From NCBI GenBank assembly GCA_002278985.1, contig NCJP01000027.1:1-11423 (forward strand): 11,423 bases of DNA, given 5' to 3'. Both the position numbers and the translations under genes were made by a program. Below, one piece after another: positions 1-6,540 of the stretch (position 1 is the first letter of the stretch; every line of letters starts with the position of its first letter). Below the pieces are notes generated by a model that searched no databases, was not told the origin of the DNA, and saw only the letters and a list, made by a program, of their open reading frames with translations. Source of the DNA: Erythrobacter sp. 34-65-8. GTDB lineage: Bacteria > Pseudomonadota > Alphaproteobacteria > Sphingomonadales > Sphingomonadaceae.

Positions 1-46
1 TTACGTTTTCCGAGTCGCCAGGTGATCCCACCTAGCTCGATACGCT
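1..46. other. window edge, no supported gene
   Basis: This is the stretch downstream of the glycosyltransferase stop codon. It holds a short inverted repeat at 20-33 (AGGTG, four-base loop, CACCT) without a T-tract, so it is not a convincing terminator. On the minus strand a frame beginning at a GTG at 62 stays open to the window edge, but it has no ribosome binding site and is too short to judge. Confidence 0.3.
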
Positions 47-1138
47 CTAGTACCGCCCCCACACGAACCGGCTCGACAAGGCATAATTCCACACCGCGCC
101 GACCACGATCCCCGCTGCGCCAGCCAGCAGCCAGTAAACGCCGCGTGCTTCCAGCAGGCTCGCGACCGCCACATTGGCCAGCGCGCCGACAGCGCAGGTG
201 GCGCAGAAGCCCGCCCACCCGGCCAGCATGGCCCGCACCCCGCTCAATCGCCGGTCGCGATAGGTCAGCGCATTGTTGAGCAGGAAATTGCCGGTCATCG
301 CCACGAAGGTCGCCAGCGCCTGCGCCTGCCAGAACAACCCGGTCACGCCGGGATAGAGCAGCGCCAGCACTGCCAGATGAACCCCCACGCCCAGCGCGCC
401 GACCGCGCCGAACAGGGCAAACCGGGTGGGGATGATCCGCCCCAGCCAGCGATCATAAATCCCCGCGAGGAAATCGAGCAGGATCGCTGGTTCCAGCTTG
501 CTGGTGCCAGCGCGCCGCGCGGCGAAGGCAAGCGGGAACTCGCGCACCCGCAGCGGCTCGGCCGCACTGGCAAGAATGTCGAGCAGGAGCTTGAAGCCGA
601 TCCCCGACAGCCGCGGGGCGAGCGCGCGGACAAGGTCGCTCCGCAGCAGGAAATAGCCGCTCAGCGGGTCGCTCAGCCGCTCGCCCGTGGCCAGCCGAAC
701 CAGCGCATTGCCCAGCCCCGAGAGCCGCTCCCGCTCGGGCGCGTGCCAGCCTGCCGTGCTGGCACCCGGAGCAAAGCGCGAAGCCACCGCCACATCGGAG
801 TGGCCGCCCTCCACCCCGGCCAGCATCGCGGGCGGCAGCGCCGGATCGTGCTGGTGGTCGGCGTCCATCACCGCCACGAACGGGGCAGCGGTGGCGCACA
901 TCCCCTCGATCGCGGCCGAGGCCAGCCCGCGCCGCCCGATCCGCTGGATCACCCGCACGCGCGGGTCGAGCCGCCCGATCCGGCGCGCTTCCTCCGCCGT
1001 GCCGTCGGCGCTGTCATCGTCGACCACGATCACTTCCCAGGCGATGCCCGCCAGCGCGGCATCGATCCGGGCGATCAGGGGCGCGAGGTTCTCGCGCTCT
1101 TCAAGGGTAGGGAGGATGATGGCGAGCCGCAGGCTCAC
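47..1138 (-). CDS. GT2 polyprenyl-phosphate glycosyltransferase fused to a GtrA-like membrane domain
   Basis: Predicted inner-membrane enzyme of 363 aa that would move a sugar from a nucleotide donor to a polyprenyl phosphate carrier. Residues 1-230 form a family 2 glycosyltransferase domain of the dolichol-phosphate mannosyltransferase type. Visible motifs are [10 protein letters not shown] (38-47), the metal-binding MDADHQHDP (91-99), DPLSGYFLL (157-165) and the RAGTSK segment (209-214). Residues 235-363 form a GtrA-like domain with about four membrane helices, including [13 protein letters not shown] (285-297) and [11 protein letters not shown] near the end. GtrA proteins are thought to help flip lipid-linked sugars, so the fusion joins synthesis and translocation. 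The start is GTG at 1138, overlapping the leuB stop as GTGA, which indicates translational coupling. Sugar and acceptor cannot be read from the sequence. Confidence 0.92.
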   Translation of the reverse strand: MSLRLAIILPTLEERENLAPLIARIDAALAGIAWEVIVVDDDSADGTAEEARRIGRLDPRVRVIQRIGRRGLASAAIEGMCATAAPFVAVMDADHQHDPALPPAMLAGVEGGHSDVAVASRFAPGASTAGWHAPERERLSGLGNALVRLATGERLSDPLSGYFLLRSDLVRALAPRLSGIGFKLLLDILASAAEPLRVREFPLAFAARRAGTSKLEPAILLDFLAGIYDRWLGRIIPTRFALFGAVGALGVGVHLAVLALLYPGVTGLFWQAQALATFVAMTGNFLLNNALTYRDRRLSGVRAMLAGWAGFCATCAVGALANVAVASLLEARGVYWLLAGAAGIVVGAVWNYALSSRFVWGRY

Positions 1139-2193
1139 AGCCGCTCCAGCACCGCATCACCGATTGCGCGGGTCCCGGCGCTGCCGCCGAGGTCACCGCC
1201 GCGCACGCCGTCAGCCAGCGCGCGGGCCACCGCCGCTTCGATCCGCGCCGCCTCGGTCTCGCGCCCGAAGCTGTGGCGCAGCATCATCGCCGCGCTGAGG
1301 ATGGCCGCCATCGGGTTGGCCTTGCCCTGCCCGGCAATGTCGGGCGCGCTGCCGTGGATCGGCTCGTACAGGCCGAACGTGCCATAATCGGTCTGCCGCT
1401 CGCCCAGGCTGGCGCTCGCGAGCAGGCCGATCGAGCCCACGCACATGCTGGCCTGGTCGGACAGGATGTCGCCGAACAGGTTACCGGTCAGCACCACGTC
1501 GAACGCGCCAGGGGCGCGGACCAGCTGCATTGCGGCATTATCGACATACATGTGGTCGAGCGCGACATCGGGATAGTCGGCGGCAACCTCGATCACCACA
1601 TCGCGCCACAGCTGGCTGGTTTCGAGCACATTGGCCTTGTCGACGCTGGTCAGGCGCTTGCCCCGGCCCTGCGCCGCGCGGAAGGCGAGATGGGCGATGC
1701 GGCGCACCTCGTCTTCGGCATAGGCCATCATGTCCCACCCCTGCCGCCGCCCGTCATCGAGCGTGCGGTGGCCCTTGTCGCCGAAATAGACATCGCCATT
1801 GAGTTCGCGCACGATCAGCAGGTCGATTGCGCGGGCGATTTCGGGCCGCAGGGCAGAGAGTTCCTCCAGCCCCGCAAAAGCCTTCGCCGGGCGCAGGTTG
1901 GCAAACAGCGTGAGATGCGTGCGCAGGCCAAGCACCGCCTGTTCCGGCCGCAGCGCGCGTTCGAGATGGTCGCAGGCCGGATCGCCGACCGCGCCGAACA
2001 GCACCGCGTCACTGGCGCGGGCAAGGTCGATCGTCGCTTGCGGCAGAGGATGGCCGTGCGCGCGGTAAGCGGCGGCACCGACATCGCCCTCGGCCAGCTC
2101 CAGCCCGGGCAGGCCCAACGCCTCAAGCACCCGCACCGCTTCATGCGTGACCTCGGGGCCGATCCCGTCGCCTGCCAGAACTGCAATCTTCAT
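1135..2193 (-). CDS. leuB: 3-isopropylmalate dehydrogenase
   Basis: Cytoplasmic NAD-dependent enzyme of leucine synthesis. It oxidises and decarboxylates 3-isopropylmalate to 2-oxoisocaproate. The 352 aa match the usual family length. Visible are the N-terminal AGDGIGPEV, substrate-binding Arg91, Arg101 and Arg129, Tyr136 in GDVYFG, Lys186 in VDKANVL, the metal-binding aspartates 218 (VDNAAM), 242 and 246 (GDILSD), and the NAD-site segment [16 protein letters not shown] (279-294). The open frame extends further upstream into recO, but the ATG at 2193 is chosen because homology begins at [10 protein letters not shown] and because this ATG overlaps the recO stop as ATGA. Its product feeds the same pathway as the aminotransferase encoded at 5459, though that gene is in a different transcription unit. 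Confidence 0.98.
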   Translation of the reverse strand: MKIAVLAGDGIGPEVTHEAVRVLEALGLPGLELAEGDVGAAAYRAHGHPLPQATIDLARASDAVLFGAVGDPACDHLERALRPEQAVLGLRTHLTLFANLRPAKAFAGLEELSALRPEIARAIDLLIVRELNGDVYFGDKGHRTLDDGRRQGWDMMAYAEDEVRRIAHLAFRAAQGRGKRLTSVDKANVLETSQLWRDVVIEVAADYPDVALDHMYVDNAAMQLVRAPGAFDVVLTGNLFGDILSDQASMCVGSIGLLASASLGERQTDYGTFGLYEPIHGSAPDIAGQGKANPMAAILSAAMMLRHSFGRETEAARIEAAVARALADGVRGGDLGGSAGTRAIGDAVLERL

Positions 2194-2792
2194 GCCGTCA
2201 TCCGCCCCAATCTGTCCCGCAGGATATCGCGGGCGGCCATAACATCGCGGTTCCGCTCGGCAAGCAGGTAGCGCTCGATCAGCGGGCCTTGCCGGGCAAG
2301 GATTTCGAGCAGCGCGGCAAGATCGGCTTCGGCAGGCGGCACCCCCCCGCCGTAACCGAGTTCGCGCAGCAGCAGCGCCTCGAAGGCGATCAGCCCGCGG
2401 AGCCAGCCTCGCGCGCTGCCGGCATGGCAGATCGCACGAAGAAGCGCGTCCAGCGTGTTGTAAAGCCCGGCATAGACCGACCGTTCGGGCAGTGCGCTGG
2501 CGGTGAGCGCCGTGGCCCAGCCGATAGCGGCGGCGGGCAGCGGCTCGCCCAGCCACGGGGCGCGGCTCTCCACCAGCTCGAGCCGGGCAAACGGCGACTG
2601 GCTGTCGGATTTCGACCGGAGTTCGACCGCCACCAGGTTGCCCGGGATGACCACCGGCCGCAACACCCGCCCGCGTCCGCCCGCGACATAGGCCGCCACC
2701 AACCCGTGGTCTTCCGTCAGGAACCGCGCGATGACCGCAGTCTCGCCGTGTTGCCGGGCAGCAAGAAGGATGGCGGGGGCGGACAGGTTCAT
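2190..2792 (-). CDS. recO: DNA repair protein RecO
   Basis: Recombination mediator of the RecFOR pathway. It helps remove SSB and load RecA on gapped DNA and anneals single strands. The N-terminal OB-fold is recognisable: [34 protein letters not shown] at residues 9-42, then a helical C-terminal domain with [17 protein letters not shown] (about 130-147). At 200 aa it is shorter than the roughly 240 aa of E. coli RecO, and it has no Cys4 zinc finger; the only cysteine is in RAICHAG. The 3' end overlaps leuB by ATGA. The upstream neighbour is the UbiK-like gene, 16 bases away. The start ATG at 2792 has only a weak purine stretch before it. Family assignment is firm; the shortened form is probably lineage-typical. 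Confidence 0.93.
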   Translation of the reverse strand: MNLSAPAILLAARQHGETAVIARFLTEDHGLVAAYVAGGRGRVLRPVVIPGNLVAVELRSKSDSQSPFARLELVESRAPWLGEPLPAAAIGWATALTASALPERSVYAGLYNTLDALLRAICHAGSARGWLRGLIAFEALLLRELGYGGGVPPAEADLAALLEILARQGPLIERYLLAERNRDVMAARDILRDRLGRMTA

Positions 2793-2808
2793 CCGCGCAG
2801 GCCCGCGG

Positions 2809-3054
2809 CTATTTCAGCTTTGCTTCCAGCACGGCAAGGCGTTCGGCCAACTTTTCGTTCTCTTCCCGCGCCTTGGCGGCCATCGCCTTGACCGCGTCGA
2901 ATTCCTCGCGGGAGACGAAATCCATCCCGCCCATGGTCTCACGAATGCGCTCGCGGGCGCTTTCGCGGGCTTCGCGGGTCATGCCGGCAAAGGTGCCTGC
3001 CGCCCCGTTGAGCAGCTTGACGAAATCGGCGATCATCGGGTTCTGGCTTTGCAT
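2809..3054 (-). CDS. ubiK: UbiK-like ubiquinone biosynthesis accessory factor (BMFP domain)
   Basis: Small protein of 81 aa of the BMFP/YqiC type. In enterobacteria UbiK (YqiC) interacts with UbiJ and supports aerobic ubiquinone synthesis, and the protein forms trimers and associates with membranes. The sequence shows an N-terminal helix (NPMIADFVKLLNGAAGTFAG, residues 5-24), a conserved linking segment FVSREEFDAVKAMAAKA (46-62), and a charged C-terminal coiled coil to the end (ENEKLAERLAVLEAKLK, 65-81). This layout matches the family. It lies 36 bases after the tspO stop and 16 before recO, so it is probably part of the same operon. AGG five bases before ATG is a plausible ribosome binding site. 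A ubiquinone role here is transferred from the family. Confidence 0.85.
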   Translation of the reverse strand: MQSQNPMIADFVKLLNGAAGTFAGMTREARESARERIRETMGGMDFVSREEFDAVKAMAAKAREENEKLAERLAVLEAKLK

Positions 3055-3090
3055 CGCGCCTATGTGGGCGGGGCGCGCCGATTCCTCAAC

Positions 3091-3645
3091 TCAAAATTCG
3101 ATCCGCTGCTGCGCCTGGGTCGGATTGGCCCCGTCGAATTCGGGATTGAGGCGGAGGAATTCATAATTGAGCAGGCTGGCGAAGCTGGTCCAGGCCAGCA
3201 GCGGCACCATCAGCCAGGCCGCCAGCTTGCGCACCCTGGCGAACAGCAGCACCGTCATCAGGGTGGCGGCGACAATCACCCCCAGCAGGACCAGCGCCCA
3301 GGTCATCTGGTGCAGGGCGAAGAACAGCGGGCTCCATCCCAGCAGCAGCACGAACAGCACTGCGAACGAGACCAGCGCCGCCGTGCGCCCGCGCGCGCCC
3401 CAGGCCGCGCCGACCAGCGCCACGGCAATGCCCATCAGCACATAGAGTATGCCCCAGACGATCCCAAACCACATCGGATCGGGAAAGATGTCGGGCTTTT
3501 GCAGCGCGTCGAACCAGGGGTTGCCCGCGCCGCTGCCACTGAGCCGGCCAGCAAAGGAACCGAGCAGCACGGATGCCGGCACGGTGAACAGCGACCAGCG
3601 AAGCACGCTGGCGCGGATCTGGGCTTGCGAGGCAAGGCCGCTCAT
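3091..3645 (-). CDS. tspO: TspO/MBR family membrane protein
   Basis: Five-helix membrane protein of 184 aa, homologous to the bacterial tryptophan-rich sensory protein and the mitochondrial translocator protein. Relatives bind porphyrins and influence tetrapyrrole export or oxidative-stress responses; in Rhodobacter TspO tunes pigment gene expression with oxygen. Family marks are NPWFDALQKPDIFPDPMWF (42-60), WGILYVLMGIA (64-74), GWSPLFF (103-109) and the fifth helix with VPLLAWTSFASLLNYEFLRLN (147-167). Two positions usually conserved in better-studied members differ: Leu101 where Asn is common before WSP, and Leu149 where Tyr follows VP. The last 17 residues are polar. The start ATG at 3645 follows a clear GGGGAGAG. 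It may be transcribed with tlyA upstream and ubiK-recO-leuB downstream. Confidence 0.87.
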   Translation of the reverse strand: MSGLASQAQIRASVLRWSLFTVPASVLLGSFAGRLSGSGAGNPWFDALQKPDIFPDPMWFGIVWGILYVLMGIAVALVGAAWGARGRTAALVSFAVLFVLLLGWSPLFFALHQMTWALVLLGVIVAATLMTVLLFARVRKLAAWLMVPLLAWTSFASLLNYEFLRLNPEFDGANPTQAQQRIEF

Positions 3646-3678
3646 TATCTCTCCCCGAAGGCAGGCTGCGCCGTGATT

Positions 3679-3713
3679 CGGCGCCCGCGCCTTGTGCCAA
3701 GCAGCGGGCGCCG
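3679..3713. repeat. long perfect inverted repeat between tlyA and tspO
   Basis: CGGCGCCCGC (3679-3688) pairs perfectly with GCGGGCGCCG (3704-3713), ten base pairs. The loop itself contains CTTG (3691-3694) and CAAG (3698-3701), so the RNA could fold as one longer stem with a small internal loop and a three-base tip. It lies after the tlyA stop and before tspO on the minus strand. No T-run follows on either strand, so a classical intrinsic terminator is not supported. An mRNA-stabilising or pause structure is possible. A second small repeat, CCAGT/ACTGG, lies at 3720-3738. Confidence 0.6.
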
Positions 3714-3744
3714 GCGCAACCAGTCCGCTGATAACTGGCGGAAT

Positions 3745-4482
3745 CTAACCCCGTTTCGCCGAAATGAGGAACTCCACGTTCCCCTCCGGCCCGGTGATCG
3801 GGCTTTCGACGATCCCCTGTACCTGCCAGCCGCCCGCCTCGAACCAGGCGCGCACCTCGTCGCACACGCGGGCGTGGAGCGTGGGATCGCGCACCACCCC
3901 GCCCTTGCCCACTTCCTCGCGCCCCACCTCGAACTGCGGCTTGATCAGCGCCACCGCGCGGCACTGCGGGGCAGCCAGTTCGAACGGGCGCGCCAGTACT
4001 TTCATCAGGCTGATGAAGCTGGCGTCGCACACCACCCAGTCACAGGGCCGGTCAATCTGGGCGGGAGTCAGCACCCGCGCACTGGTCTGCTCCAGCACCG
4101 TCACGCGCGGGTCCTGCCGCAGGCTCCAGGCGAGCTGGTTGGTGCCGGAATCGACGGCAAACACGTGCGCCGCGCCTTTCTGCAGCAGCACGTCGGTGAA
4201 CCCGCCGGTCGAACTGCCGATATCCATCGCCACCGCGCCTGCCGGATCGAGGGCGAAGTGGTCCAGCGCGTGGGCCAGCTTGATGCCGCCCCGGCTGACC
4301 CACGGGTGATCGCGCCCGCGCACTTCCAGCGGCAGGTCGACCGCGAGCTGCTGCCCCGGCTTGGCCAGCTTCTGTTCGCCGCTGAACACCAGCCCCGCCA
4401 TCACCAGCGCCTGCGCGCGGGTGCGGCTTTCCACCAGCCCGCGTTCGACGAGCATCTGATCGAGGCGTTGTTTCTTGGCCAT
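3745..4482 (-). CDS. tlyA: TlyA family rRNA 2'-O-methyltransferase
   Basis: S-adenosylmethionine-dependent RNA methyltransferase of the TlyA/hemolysin A group. Characterised members methylate ribose 2'-OH groups in 16S and/or 23S rRNA; the family is also often called hemolysin. Of 245 aa, residues 5-60 form an S4 RNA-binding domain (RLDQMLVERGLVESRTRAQA). Residues 62-245 are a FtsJ-like Rossmann methyltransferase with the SAM motif MDIGSSTGGFTD (86-97). The K-D-K-E catalytic set is complete: Lys68 (SRGGIKL), Asp153 (CDASFISL), Lys181 (IKPQFE) and Glu237 (GNVEF). The start ATG at 4482 gives the expected MAKKQRLDQML. It is divergent from the lipoprotein gene with 52 bases between start codons. 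Whether it targets both subunits is not visible. Confidence 0.95.
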   Translation of the reverse strand: MAKKQRLDQMLVERGLVESRTRAQALVMAGLVFSGEQKLAKPGQQLAVDLPLEVRGRDHPWVSRGGIKLAHALDHFALDPAGAVAMDIGSSTGGFTDVLLQKGAAHVFAVDSGTNQLAWSLRQDPRVTVLEQTSARVLTPAQIDRPCDWVVCDASFISLMKVLARPFELAAPQCRAVALIKPQFEVGREEVGKGGVVRDPTLHARVCDEVRAWFEAGGWQVQGIVESPITGPEGNVEFLISAKRG

Positions 4483-4534
4483 GGACCCGAATGGGGTTAG
4501 CGCGCATTACTGCCACATGAAACACGGAGTTTGC

Positions 4535-5071
4535 ATGTCTACCGGCCGTATCCTCATATCCGCGCTATCCCTCGCTTCGCTCTGCGCGCTCGCGGCCTGC
4601 GGGCGCGTGGTGCCGCAGGCCGAACCTCCGCCGGTGGCCACCCCGTCGCCCCGGCCCAACCCGCCGCCGGTGCTGGCCCCGCCGCCCGCGGCAGCATGGG
4701 ATCTGGAGCCTGCCACGCCGGGAAGCTGGGTCCACCGCCTGACCGGGCAGGACAGCGTGGCCGATTTCGTGGGGCAGGACGGCCGCCGCCTGTTCCAGCT
4801 GACCTGCACCGCCGCAAGGGATGTCGAACTGCGCGCTCTCGGCAACGCGCCGGGCGCGGGAACGTTCACCATCCGGACCCGCACTCTCGAACGCGTCGTC
4901 TCTGCCGGTGCGCGGGAAGGCGCGGTCGCCACGCGGCTGAACGCGCGCGATCCGCTGCTGGCGGCGATGGCCTATACGCGCGGCCGGTTTGCTGTCGAAG
5001 TGCCGGGTCTGCCGGCGCTCTACCTGCCGTCCTGGCCGGAAGTGACCCGGGTGGTGGATGACTGCCAGTGA
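4535..5071 (+). CDS. predicted small lipoprotein, function unknown
   Basis: I do not recognise a family. The 178-aa product starts with a lipoprotein signal: a short basic N-terminus (MSTGRIL), a hydrophobic core and a lipobox ending LAAC with Cys22 as the lipidated residue. The next residue is Gly, not Asp, so outer-membrane sorting is expected. A proline-rich linker (31-54, many Pro and Ala) leads to a compact domain (55-178) with WDLEPATPGSWVHRL, RRLFQLTCTAARDVELR and a C-terminal SWPEVTRVVDDCQ. Cys91 and Cys177 could form a disulphide, which fits a periplasmic location. The ATG at 4535 is chosen because GGAG stands five bases before it and because it begins the signal peptide; upstream in-frame starts at 4475 and 4517 lack this. 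It is divergent from tlyA. Confidence 0.82.
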   Translation: MSTGRILISALSLASLCALAACGRVVPQAEPPPVATPSPRPNPPPVLAPPPAAAWDLEPATPGSWVHRLTGQDSVADFVGQDGRRLFQLTCTAARDVELRALGNAPGAGTFTIRTRTLERVVSAGAREGAVATRLNARDPLLAAMAYTRGRFAVEVPGLPALYLPSWPEVTRVVDDCQ

Positions 5072-5122
5072 GGCTGGCGGCAAGGCGGGCGATTCTGACG
5101 CGGGAAAACTTTAATACAAGGC

Positions 5123-5151
5123 TTGTTTTGCGCGCCGATCTGACTCACATT
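5123..5151 (+). promoter_or_regulatory. weak candidate promoter for the leader RNA
   Basis: TTGTTT (5123-5128) and CACATT (5146-5151) are 17 bases apart. Each agrees with only about half of the sigma-70 consensus. It would place transcription start near 5158, where the first paired stem of the RNA begins, and this is the main reason to list it. A short palindrome ACAAG-G-CTTGT (5116-5126) overlaps the -35 element and could be an operator. Both are inferences. Confidence 0.22.
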
Positions 5152-5220
5152 CCGGCCTGAGGCCAGCGGCACACGCGGCTCTCGGCCCCCGGTGAAACGC
5201 GGGGTCTGGCTCACAAGCGC

Positions 5221-5235
5221 GAAAGGAGGTGATCC
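5221..5235 (+). promoter_or_regulatory. extended Shine-Dalgarno, exact complement of the 16S rRNA 3' tail
   Basis: GAAAGGAGGTGATCC is the exact reverse complement of the final GGATCACCTCCTTTC of alphaproteobacterial 16S rRNA, 15 bases without a mismatch. Normal ribosome binding sites in this window use four to six bases. The GGAGG core (5225-5229) is seven bases from the ATG at 5237, ideal for initiation. This is either an exceptionally strong ribosome binding site or a site that captures the 30S subunit. Confidence 0.75.
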
Positions 5236-5236
5236 G

Positions 5237-5293
5237 ATGTCTCATGGTTCAGTAGCGAGGTCGGTGAAGATCCCTACGGAGCATACTCGGTAA
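5237..5293 (+). CDS. possible 18-residue leader peptide or small protein
   Basis: The frame ATG to TAA encodes MSHGSVARSVKIPTEHTR. Support comes from the perfect spacing to an exceptional Shine-Dalgarno and the absence of any other gene here. Against it, the same bases form the stems of the proposed RNA, and the codons do not show the G/C third-position bias of neighbouring genes. The peptide is basic (two Arg, one Lys, two His). It has two Val and one Ile but no Leu and no run of branched-chain codons, so it does not resemble a classical ilv attenuator peptide. The stop codon opens the loop of the 5284-5308 hairpin, so a ribosome reaching the stop would melt part of the fold. Confidence 0.42.
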   Translation: MSHGSVARSVKIPTEHTR

Positions 5294-5346
5294 CCCTCTG
5301 GCCGAGTAAGGCTTCGTGAGCGGCACTTCCGGCCGCTGACCATGTC

Positions 5347-5394
5347 AAGGGCAGTTCCAGCCCCCATCCATTGGGGCGCGGAGCTGCCCTTTTC
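5347..5394 (+). terminator. strong intrinsic terminator before ilvE
   Basis: AAGGGCAGTTCC (5347-5358) pairs with GGAGCTGCCCTT (5380-5391), with one G-U pair. The stem continues through CCCC (5362-5365) with GGGG (5373-5376) to a seven-base loop. TTTT and then CATTT follow at 5390-5397. The long stem and T-run make termination on the plus strand very likely. It lies 64 bases before the ilvE start, so ilvE needs either read-through or its own promoter in that gap. Confidence 0.88.
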
Positions 5395-5400
5395 ATTTGT

Positions 5401-5419
5401 CCTCTCCGCTTCGGGGAGG
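5401..5419 (+). promoter_or_regulatory. hairpin in the ilvE leader carrying a Shine-Dalgarno-like arm
   Basis: CCTCTCC (5401-5407) pairs with GGGGAGG (5413-5419) around a GCTTC loop, seven pairs with one G-U. The 3' arm runs into GGGGAGGA, a good Shine-Dalgarno sequence, but it stands about 40 bases before the ilvE ATG, too far to serve it directly. It may be a second structural element of the leader. A TTG at 5424 follows the purine arm, but its frame is not that of ilvE. Confidence 0.4.
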
Positions 5420-5458
5420 ATACTTGCTCTTGCGCGCGTGCCGCACTAACCGCGCAGG

Positions 5459-6535
<1,077 letters not shown>

Positions 6536-6540
6536 CCGAT

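Larger units (their letters stand above)
5158..5394 (+). ncRNA. candidate structured RNA upstream of ilvE, ending in an intrinsic terminator
   Basis: This fills most of the 387-base stretch between the lipoprotein gene and ilvE. I can draw by hand a 5' stem TGAGGCCAG (5158-5166, one bulge) with CTGGCTCA (5206-5213), enclosing a CCCCG/CGGGG hairpin (5187-5204). After a purine-rich Shine-Dalgarno block comes a long-range stem CATGGTTC (5243-5250, one bulge) with GACCATG (5338-5344). This encloses three hairpins: 5252-5277 (GTAG/CTAC outside, GGTC/GATCC inside), 5284-5308 (TACTCGG/CCGAGTA, seven pairs) and 5319-5337 (AGCGGC/GCCGCT). The layout is cloverleaf-like and is followed directly by a terminator. 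Base composition is visibly less G+C-rich than in the flanking genes. It matches no RNA family I can name. Alternatives are a cis-acting leader of ilvE, a free small RNA, or the mRNA of the 18-codon frame. Confidence 0.55.

Noticed and set aside
1..62. Start of another minus-strand gene at a GTG at 62, overlapping the glycosyltransferase end
   Set aside because: Only 20 codons are visible and there is no ribosome binding site; the translation looks mildly protein-like but cannot be judged.
377..2271. Long plus-strand open frames opposite the glycosyltransferase and leuB genes
   Set aside because: They are shadows of strongly supported minus-strand genes, with atypical His/Arg/Gln-rich composition.
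2194..2556. Extended N-terminus for leuB
   Set aside because: The frame is open through recO by chance; family homology and the ATGA overlap place the start at 2193.
2731..4500. Open frame of 589 codons on the plus strand opposite recO, ubiK, tspO and tlyA
   Set aside because: It is a by-product of high G+C codon use. It is rich in His, Gln, Arg and Pro, has no recognisable domain, and lies opposite four well-supported genes.
4475..4534. Upstream starts for the lipoprotein gene
   Set aside because: The ATG at 4535 has GGAG at good spacing and begins the lipoprotein signal. The longer form would bury the signal behind 20 polar residues and overlap the tlyA start.
5221..5240. A fragment of a 16S rRNA gene
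   Set aside because: Only 15 bases match, as the reverse complement of the very end, and the flanks do not continue into 16S sequence. A Shine-Dalgarno role explains it better.
5243..5344. A tRNA or tRNA-like gene, because of the cloverleaf-like layout
   Set aside because: There is no TTC arm consensus, no anticodon loop of the proper form and no 3' CCA context, and arm lengths do not fit.
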